Below are positions 45,314 to 53,600 of a stretch of DNA of 64,000 nt, piece by piece. This DNA comes from Flavobacteriales bacterium (GTDB lineage Bacteria > Bacteroidota > Bacteroidia > NS11-12g > UBA9320). The position numbers were made by a program, and so were the translations under genes. The stretch is from positions 372,001-436,000 of the forward strand of contig JACJZU010000004.1 in the NCBI GenBank assembly GCA_020635435.1, read 5' to 3'. Position 1 is the stretch's first letter. Each line of letters starts with the position of its first letter. The notes below the pieces were generated by a model, which was not told the DNA's origin, did not search any database, and worked only from the letters and a program-made list of their open reading frames with translations.

Positions 45314-48076
45314 TTAGTGTATAAGCAGTCTCTGAAATCCTGAGACCCCTTCCAGATCCGTGCGGACCAGATAGATACCAGGTCTCAACCATGACCAATT
45401 CATCCGGTATTCATGGAAGCCATGTCTTAGCGTGATCTCATCACGGACTACCTCGCGGTCGTACAGATCCGATACGGAAATTTTCAGTACACGGTCCTCT
45501 TCCACATATCGCCTAAAACCCAGATGTCCCGAACTTGGGTTGGGGTGGAACAGAACAGGTTCTTCAAAGGATTCACTCAGCGAGGAACCGCTGAAAATTT
45601 CAATATTGTCTAAATAGGAATTGTCTCCGATCGCATCATTGTTCAGCGTGAGGCGACCCACGAAGTGCTTGCTCTCAAAACACAAACTAAACTTCGTGCC
45701 GGCAAAGGCCGCAAGATCCGAAACATAAGTCCGGAAGCTGTCTTCGCTGATCGTCTTTGGGTGGAACTGCTCTCCAACTTGCTGTGCGGCAGCCGTTAGT
45801 CGCAAACTGCTAAGTATTTCCGGGCGAACTGTATCGAGAAAGCGCTCATAGCCGGAGGAATAAGTTTGTTTGAGATCGAAACGAATGGCCGGCGAGGCCC
45901 AGTCGCGGGCATCTACGCACAGGCACATTTTCGCGATATAATCGGTATTCGTGGAGAAGTTGTCATTGGGATCGACGGGCATTTCATTCTTCAGTTCATT
46001 GAGGCTATTGCCGAGTTTTCCGGAGAGTTGAACGCCGAACACTCCCGTATTTCGAGCAGGGATGCTGATCTCTGCGGTGGAGTTCAGACGGTTTTCGAGG
46101 TAGAAATAGGGCAATTCCTCCGATCGTTTCGAGGATTCAAATCCGATGGAAATCCCGGGTTGGAAAAGACGGGGATGAACGATCACAATGTCGCTGATGC
46201 TATCGTTTGAGTGGATACCATCGCCGGATGCGTTGAGCCATACGCTCAAATTGTAGATCGCACGTTCGCTGAAGTCCGGACGGTTTTGGAATGTATAGAT
46301 GAGTGTATCGTAAGGATGCAGATCTTTTTGCAGAACCAGGGACTCGGTGATGAGTACCGTGTCGTTTAGCAAGGTATTGAAAACTACGGAGCTTCCTCTG
46401 GGCAGCAAGCTGTCGCAGCCGGAACCGGCGAACATCCAGCGAACTGTTATCGGTTCAATGGCCATTTCGCAGGAGGAGACCGGAGACAATAACTCCAGCA
46501 TAGCGAAATCGGGCTCGGGAACCGGGCTTCCTACACCAACGGCATGCCAGGCCTGTGCCACGGCGTATACTTCGGGTGAGCAGAGTCCGTACAGATCGAT
46601 CGCGGCTTGGATGGAGCCATTGCGGGCATCGAAATAACCGGAAGAAGGGGTGAGGTAATAGACTAGATTGTGGTAGGCGATCTGGGTGGCTTTTTCGATT
46701 CCAAGACTATCGACATTGAAATCAATACCAAGATCGTTTCTACCCGAACCACCAGTACAAAGCAGATAGAACCAATAGTTCTGCACACCACTATTCGTAT
46801 GAACCCCACCGCGGTCCTGTATTCCGCTGTACCAGTCCGTGCCTTTGTAGGTGTCGGGGTGGCGGAACAAATTGGGTTGAGCCATACTACGGAGCTTAAA
46901 ATTGGCCGTTCCGATCAACCAATCGGCCGTGTCGCGGAGTGCGTAATGTTCAACGGCTGAACCGAAAATATCGCTGAAAGACTCGTTCAAGGCACCGCTT
47001 TCGTCACGGTATATGAGTTTTGATGAAGTACCGGTAACTCCATGAGTAAGTTCATGGGCGACAACATCGATATGGGTAAGTGGGAATCCATTTCCATCGC
47101 CGTAGCGGGCGAAGCTGCCATTCCAGCTGGCATTGAACCAGTTTTTGTCGTAATGGATATAGGAAAGGATCTTGGAATCTTTGCCATCGAAGCTCTTTCT
47201 GCCATGAAAGTTCAGGAAATAATCGTAGGTGATGCCGCTTGCCCAATGGGCGTTGGTAGCAGCGCGATCGTTCTCCCAATAATTATCGGTATCCTGAAAA
47301 GTTATCGAACTGTCGGTTTTAGTGAGATTTCGGGCATTTCGGGTTTCGATGCCCTTTCCGCGAAGGCGGTCGAATAATTCAAATTGATCGGGTGCAATTG
47401 AATCCGTATGAATTGTACGGGTTCCGGAATAACTGGTTTCTGCTTTGCCGAGGGCATGAGATTCCATACAACCTTCCTGTATATCCAGGATCTCGCCGGA
47501 ATTGGCATCTACAAAATAAGTTCGATGCTCGCCTGGACCATGATAATACAGTTCGATCTTATAGGCTAGTTTATAGTGCCTTCCTTCCGTCCTGTATTGG
47601 GGATCGAAATAAACCAACTGTTCTTTTGGATAGAAGGTGGCATCATCAGAATTGCGAAGATCCCTGATCAGTTCTTCCATGGCCGGATCCTCCCAGAAGA
47701 ATACAACCTCGTCCAGATGACTCATAGCCGAGGCAAGTGCTTCCGGGAAATTCAGCTTCGCCTGTTGAGGGCTTATGTTTTTCACAAATAAACCGTTCAG
47801 CCGAACTGATCCGTCTTTTCGAGTATGCGTGAGTATATGGGCTCCTTCGATGTCTATGCCGCCTACTTGCTGTATTTGCCTTGTATGCGTCACTTCGTTT
47901 ACATCAAATTGTTCTACCGGACGCAGTTCGGCCTGTTGTTTCGACAAGGCTATTTGCATCTGAACCATATCCTGGAATTCCTGCCATTGAACTTGTGCTT
48001 TTACAGTAAATGCACACAGGAACAGTCCAGTTCCGAACATGATTTGCAAGGTTTTCAAACCCATTTTCCAGTTCAT
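45314..48076 (-). CDS. Secreted M4 (thermolysin-family) metallopeptidase with T9SS domain
   Basis: The ATG at 48076 gives 920 residues with a signal peptide (LKTLQIMFGTGLFLCAFTVKAQ); an upstream ATG at 48100 falls on a promoter-like TGACTTTG. An FTP/PepSY propeptide (about 25-220) is followed by the M4 domain with zinc site H341-E-L-T-H345 and Glu365 in GALNESFSD. The M4 C-terminal helical domain contains WYSGIQDRGGVHTNSGVQNYWFY. A beta-rich region and a T9SS domain (FHPNPSSGHLGF ... GFQRLLIH) complete it. It should be a surface or extracellular neutral protease matured by propeptide removal. Confidence 0.93.
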   Translation of the reverse strand: MNWKMGLKTLQIMFGTGLFLCAFTVKAQVQWQEFQDMVQMQIALSKQQAELRPVEQFDVNEVTHTRQIQQVGGIDIEGAHILTHTRKDGSVRLNGLFVKNISPQQAKLNFPEALASAMSHLDEVVFFWEDPAMEELIRDLRNSDDATFYPKEQLVYFDPQYRTEGRHYKLAYKIELYYHGPGEHRTYFVDANSGEILDIQEGCMESHALGKAETSYSGTRTIHTDSIAPDQFELFDRLRGKGIETRNARNLTKTDSSITFQDTDNYWENDRAATNAHWASGITYDYFLNFHGRKSFDGKDSKILSYIHYDKNWFNASWNGSFARYGDGNGFPLTHIDVVAHELTHGVTGTSSKLIYRDESGALNESFSDIFGSAVEHYALRDTADWLIGTANFKLRSMAQPNLFRHPDTYKGTDWYSGIQDRGGVHTNSGVQNYWFYLLCTGGSGRNDLGIDFNVDSLGIEKATQIAYHNLVYYLTPSSGYFDARNGSIQAAIDLYGLCSPEVYAVAQAWHAVGVGSPVPEPDFAMLELLSPVSSCEMAIEPITVRWMFAGSGCDSLLPRGSSVVFNTLLNDTVLITESLVLQKDLHPYDTLIYTFQNRPDFSERAIYNLSVWLNASGDGIHSNDSISDIVIVHPRLFQPGISIGFESSKRSEELPYFYLENRLNSTAEISIPARNTGVFGVQLSGKLGNSLNELKNEMPVDPNDNFSTNTDYIAKMCLCVDARDWASPAIRFDLKQTYSSGYERFLDTVRPEILSSLRLTAAAQQVGEQFHPKTISEDSFRTYVSDLAAFAGTKFSLCFESKHFVGRLTLNNDAIGDNSYLDNIEIFSGSSLSESFEEPVLFHPNPSSGHLGFRRYVEEDRVLKISVSDLYDREVVRDEITLRHGFHEYRMNWSWLRPGIYLVRTDLEGVSGFQRLLIH

Positions 48077-48169
48077 GCTGCCAATATAAGTCAAAGTCAT
48101 GGGATGGAACGGTGCCGGAAATCCGCGTTCCTTTCACGGATCCGTATCCTTACTCACTTGTGGCAGAGA

Positions 48170-50515
48170 TCAGTTCGAAACGATCTCGAAGTGTACGCTC
48201 GACTGCTGACCGCTTTGATCTACCACGCTCAGTATATGTTTTCCCGGATCGGCCAGAATTTCGAGTTGATGTTCGTGTCGTGTACTTCCGAGGTATTTGT
48301 TGTCGAGATGCCAGAAAACTTCGTGATCCGTGTGGGATATGGCGATCTCGGCGATAACCCTGCTCTTTTTACCTCCCAGTTCGCGGGGGATCAGGATGCG
48401 CGAACCTGAACGCGGATAGATGAAACGGAGGGTATTGACCTCAGCCGGGTCGCAGCCGTCGCGGTACGGAGGCAATACCCGATATGCAGGATTTTTGCGC
48501 CGATAGTACCACTCCATAACGGGTGGAAGTACGAAATAGGTTTCGTGTTGCATGAGTTCGGTGGGGTAACATCCACTGTGCACCCGACGTGATCCGCTTA
48601 TATCCAGATGTATGCGCTCGTGAAAGTTGCAAACCGGAGCTCTTTCGGCAAGGGTGGGATAGCGTTTACGGGTCGTGCTTGTGCATTGAGGTCCGGCAGG
48701 ATGTCCGCTTTCGGTGCAGATCTCAGTCTCTCGCAGCTTTCCGTAGGGTTCATGAAACCATTTTCCCGTTGGAAGATCGTTGAAGATCCGGAACAGAATG
48801 GGGGCTGCAACCTGTACACCTGTAAGTCCCGGTCGGCCTTCTCCATCGGCATTTCCCACCCATACGCCTACCACATATTCCGGAGTATAACCAATGGCCC
48901 AGGCATCGCGATGGCCAAAACTGGTTCCTGTTTTCCAGGCTACTTTGCGGGAGGAACGGAATTGCTCCCAACCGCTTTCCTCGGCAGGACGATTCAACGT
49001 GCTCAGAGCTTCCGTAAGCCACCAAAGGCTGCCTCGATCGAAATTCAAGTTGCGGGATTTATCTGAATGGCTGCTGTCCGAACTGTAATCCAGCGATGCT
49101 AAAGGCGGAAGATCGCGCATTACACGGGCAATGTTCAGGTATGCCATGGAGAGTTCATCAAGTCGTGCTTCGGCCCCACCCAGAATGAGCGATAGTCCGT
49201 AATGATCGGGTGAATTGCGAATGGTACTCAGTCCGAGTGTTTGCAGATCGGCGTGGAAGCGCTCCACACCGTAACTCTGCAATAGTCGCACAGCGGGTAT
49301 ATTCAACGACCTCGCCAGGGCTTTATTGGCCGGCACGGCACCGTCGAATTGCTCATCGAAATTTCGCGGTGTGAAGCCTCCGATCTGAGTTGGTATATCG
49401 GGGATGAGCATGTCGGGTGTGGCTTTTCCGGAATGCCAAAGCGCTTCGTACAGAAAGGGTTTCAATGTGCTACCCGTACTGCGCGGGGCGCGGATAACAT
49501 CCACATCTTTGCCCGACCCTTCCCGTTCGCAGTTCGTGTTCCCGCAATAGGCCAACACGGCACCGTCCTTCACCCTCAAAACCAAAATGGCCAGATTATG
49601 GATCTCCGCCTGATGCAAACGTTCGTGATTATTGAATGCGATCCGGTTCACCCGCTCCTGCAGGTTTGTTTGCAAGCTGCTTCGCAGGTATCGACCCTCG
49701 TGCCCTTCCGCTATGGCCCGATCAAGTAAATGGGGTGTTTTATTTGGAAAGGCGTAAACCGCATCGGGTATAGGCTCTTCTTTCGCCAGTTCACAGCTTT
49801 CTGGATCTAGATATCCCTTGTTCTGCAGTTTATCCAGGAGCCGATCGCGCTTTTTTCGTAGCCGATCGTCGTTCTTACCGGGGTATAAAAGGGAAGGGGC
49901 GTTCGGCAATACACTGAGCATGGCCGCCTCAGCCCAGGAGAGTTCATCCGAACTGCGGTTAAAGTAACGTCGGGAGGCAGCTTCAAGCCCCACAATATTC
50001 CCCCCCATTGGTGCATGGGTGGCATACATGCGCAGAATGTCCGATTTGGAATTCCGCAGCTCCAAACGCAGGGCCAATGCTATTTCAACGAATTTGTTCC
50101 AAAGGTTTCGGGATGAATTCGGTCGGGATAGGCGCACAGTTTGCATGGTTAACGTGCTGCCTCCGCTCACAATGCGCCTGTTGCGGATATTCTGCATCAA
50201 AGCGCGAAACATCGAAACCGGATTCACGCCCGGATGCCGATAAAAATATTCATCCTCGTAGAGCCGTAATGCAGTGAGATAGCGCTCCGGAACTTCATCC
50301 GGCGGCGGGAAGCGCCATTGCATATCGCCTGCAATGCGTACTGATAGCAGGTCGCCTGAATTTGATGCCAGTACGGTGCAATAGGGCGTATCGAATATCT
50401 TCCTGGGCCCACTGAACAGAAATGCGCAAAGCCCCATCAGCATCAAGACCAGCGCCGAACGGCCTTTATGGCTTAGCATATATTTCCAAAGGCGTTTAAG
50501 CTGGGCGATGTTCAC
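48170..50515 (-). CDS. pbpC: Penicillin-binding protein 1C
   Basis: The 781-residue bifunctional peptidoglycan synthase has one N-terminal membrane helix (about 20-36), a GT51 glycosyltransferase domain with catalytic Glu87 (YEDEYFYRHPG) and GGSTLTMQTVRL, and a transpeptidase domain with Ser349 in STLK and KTGTSFG. A BiPBP_C-type C-terminal domain (about 690-781) completes it. PBP1C is regularly encoded beside a bacterial alpha-2-macroglobulin, as here (the macroglobulin gene lies directly upstream on the same strand). Confidence 0.94.
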   Translation of the reverse strand: MNIAQLKRLWKYMLSHKGRSALVLMLMGLCAFLFSGPRKIFDTPYCTVLASNSGDLLSVRIAGDMQWRFPPPDEVPERYLTALRLYEDEYFYRHPGVNPVSMFRALMQNIRNRRIVSGGSTLTMQTVRLSRPNSSRNLWNKFVEIALALRLELRNSKSDILRMYATHAPMGGNIVGLEAASRRYFNRSSDELSWAEAAMLSVLPNAPSLLYPGKNDDRLRKKRDRLLDKLQNKGYLDPESCELAKEEPIPDAVYAFPNKTPHLLDRAIAEGHEGRYLRSSLQTNLQERVNRIAFNNHERLHQAEIHNLAILVLRVKDGAVLAYCGNTNCEREGSGKDVDVIRAPRSTGSTLKPFLYEALWHSGKATPDMLIPDIPTQIGGFTPRNFDEQFDGAVPANKALARSLNIPAVRLLQSYGVERFHADLQTLGLSTIRNSPDHYGLSLILGGAEARLDELSMAYLNIARVMRDLPPLASLDYSSDSSHSDKSRNLNFDRGSLWWLTEALSTLNRPAEESGWEQFRSSRKVAWKTGTSFGHRDAWAIGYTPEYVVGVWVGNADGEGRPGLTGVQVAAPILFRIFNDLPTGKWFHEPYGKLRETEICTESGHPAGPQCTSTTRKRYPTLAERAPVCNFHERIHLDISGSRRVHSGCYPTELMQHETYFVLPPVMEWYYRRKNPAYRVLPPYRDGCDPAEVNTLRFIYPRSGSRILIPRELGGKKSRVIAEIAISHTDHEVFWHLDNKYLGSTRHEHQLEILADPGKHILSVVDQSGQQSSVHFEIVSN

Positions 50516-50549
50516 GTTCAGGGATCAGTTCGTCCTTGTTCTGAGTATT

Positions 50550-50590
50550 GCAAACAGAAGATCCCGTACGATGCCGGATCTTCTGTTTGC
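50550..50590 (-). terminator. Long perfect hairpin between the macroglobulin and pbpC genes
   Basis: GCAAACAGAAGATCC (50550-50564) pairs over all 15 bases with GGATCTTCTGTTTGC (50576-50590), with an 11-base loop. It lies in the 128-base gap between the two genes. Lacking a T-run on the minus strand, it may cause partial termination or protect the macroglobulin mRNA end. Confidence 0.55.
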
Positions 50591-50643
50591 ATTTGTAAAT
50601 GGAATATGGCATCTGCCTGTAATTCAGGAACTTCTACGGGAAT

Positions 50644-53600
50644 TTACATGGAACCCGGTTCGGTTACCCGTATCCATTTCCCCGGCTCAAGCGCCCGGAT
50701 CTGATCGTCGTACATAGCCTCAGCATATACGGATGGCGCGTAGAAACGCCCTCTGTAAGCCGCATGCAGCTGAATTTTGACACGTACGGTTTTGCCTTTG
50801 TTCAGGTTCAGATAACTAAGTACCCGATCGTCCCGAATGTCCTGATAGTCCACATTCTTAGTGGTCTGTTCTCCATCTTCCGGTGCATCCATACGGAAGT
50901 TGCGGATCTCCCAGCCCGAGGGGAATATTTGCGACAGGGATAAATTCTCGTAATAACCCAATACACCCGGATTGCGGAGGGTTACTTCGGCATAGAAGTC
51001 GGTTCCCTGAGGCAATCCATCAATATCCAGGCGTCGACCGTTCAGATCGGTGTATATAACGCTCATTTCCAGATTCTTGCGTACGCTAGGTCTGCTGTCG
51101 GTGCCCGGAATACCCGATCGTGTTTGGGTGAGGAAGATGGTATTGCTTCCGGTATTTTTAACGGTTAGCTTTTCAGCGCTTTCCGGTTTCAGGCGGATCT
51201 TATGGAGAACGGATGACACGGTAAGATCGGATCGTTTTCCGCCCCGCGTGAGCGCGAATTTGATGGGTTCTCCACTTTTGTAAGAGCTCAGGTACTTGCT
51301 GATCCCCACCAACATGAAAGCAGTTTGTTGGGTGCTGTACCAGCGATCCGTTCCCAGATCGTGCGAAACGAGTTCAAATACTTTATCCGCATCCGCCTTT
51401 CGTTTCATCAAACTCAAAGTTTCCAGGATCATGGCCCGGTCGCGACTTCTGGAACCGAAGGAATGACTCCATTCGGTATATTCATTCACATCCAGTGCCT
51501 GTCCGCGTACCAATTCCGTGGCAACATGTCCGCGCCCGCTCAATTGATAGGCCGCTGCCAGTCGCCAGGTTGCCGCGGTTCCCAGATCGCCGGAGCTGCG
51601 CAATCGGTTCATGGCACCCAGGGCCGGTTCTCCGGCCAAAGCCAAACTATACAGCCTGTAGGCCTGCAGCAGATCGGAACGCTTTGAGGGTACCTGAACC
51701 CATGTATTGGCCTTGTCTTTCTGGAATTGTACCCAGTTCTCCAACATGGAGGGGGGCAGTTTGTATCCTCGGGCACGCGCCTCGAGCAGGAAATGTCCTA
51801 CATAGGTCGTGGCCCAATCGCTGTAATGGTCGTTACCCGGCCAATAGCTAAAGCCTCCGTTACTCATCTGAAAGCGTCGAAGTTTGTCCAATGCAGCATC
51901 AACGTGTTCCTGAATTTTCTGCTTTTGCTCTGTGCTGAGCTCAGTGAATTGATCTACGAACAGTTGCGGGAAAACCGATGAAGTGGTCTGTTCCAGACAG
52001 CCGTGCGGATATTGGATCAGGTAATCCAGTCGTTTTTCGATCAATAAGGGCGGTAGGGCAGAAGCTTCCAAAGTGCCCTTATTGGTTCCTTTGATACCTA
52101 GAGGTTGATAGTCGACTTCTACACTTTCGCCGGGTTCCAAACGCCATTGAGCAAGATCGGATATGAGCGGATTAGGTGCCCGAACCTGCAATTCCACCGG
52201 ATAGGAGGAACGTTCATTGCCGCTTTGTGCGCTTACGGTTACCGTGGCCTTGCCCAACAGATCTGCGGTTTTCAGTTTGAAATACACCACCTTTTCCCCG
52301 GTTTTCTCGAAGCGGATCGCTTTGTTGGCGCTGCCATCAACTTGTAGCAAGGAATTGGTCTTCACGGAGATCTGCACATCCCTGATCGCAGGGTTCATGG
52401 CGAAAATCGTTACGGGCAGGGAAACTTCTTCCTCCGGACCCAATACCCTCGGCAGTGTCGAAAGCAGCATGAGCGGTGTGCGCACCGGTGTTGCCTTTTC
52501 GGCCGACCCGTATGCACCCGGATTGGAGGCCACCACCATTGTTCGCACGGATCCAATATAGTTCGGCATATCGATGCGATGTGTGGCGGTAGTTCCGGGT
52601 TTGAGATAAAATGGACCCAGGAAGCGCACTACGGGCTTGAATCGGTTTGCCTGATTGCCCTCCTGTTTTCCCAGATATTCGTCACCACCCAAAGCCAGCA
52701 ATCCCGCCATGGCACCACTCTGTGCACCAATTACGAATTTGTACATGTCCCAGGTTCGAACACTCAGTGCTTCCTTGGCAAGGAAATGCTCCGTGGGATC
52801 GGGGGTTTTGAAGCGGGTAAGGTCCAGCAGACCTTCCTCCACAACAGCCAGCGTATAGGTCATGCCGCGATTACTGGCTTCTCCCACCTGAACCGAAAAG
52901 GTTCGCTCGGGTTTCAATTCGTCCGGCATGCGAATGGTGGGTTTCAATTTGGAATCCGCATTGCGTACTTCAAGGGCCTGTACGCCGTACATACGTATGG
53001 GCCTGTCGTTCACCGTGTTCTTATGCGGCTGTATCATGGTGAGGTGGATATAGGCATTGGGCGACATTTCCGCCGTACTCGTGAATTCGAATTTGCCCGC
53101 ACTCGCCTGAACCCAGAATTTCTTGAGGATCTTGGAACCGCTTTCGATGCTCACCAGTGTGCGTCCTTTGACCGACGCTGGTAACGTTACCTCCACTTTT
53201 TCGCCCACCGTATAGCTTTCCTTATCTGTATTAAAGGTGAGCATTTCCGCTCCACCCGGACTCTCGGCACCGGCATTGGTCCACCATCCTTTATAGGTTA
53301 CGTAGAAAGTTGCTCCCGCGCTATGTCCGCTTTCGGGATCGACTATACGGATGAACTTGCGTCCGTAAAGATCATCCTTGAATTTCAATTCATAGATGCC
53401 TTTACCATTCACCACATCCACCGTACCGCTTTGAAGGAGATGCCGGCTGCTGTTCCGAACATATTGCGACAGATCCTCACTCGACGTGCCGTCCCACCAC
53501 CAGCGCCAGTAAACATCATAAACTTCAACCTGCACATTGCGACGTGTTACCCCATTTCCCTTCTCATCCACACAAACTATGGGTATCTGATTGGGTTCGT

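Noticed and set aside
44274..45398. Long open frames on both strands over the tandem arrays (up to 374 codons)
   Set aside because: The translations are repeats such as RRGAETRSG or RLCASAPLR in many frames; the repeat unit simply lacks stop codons.
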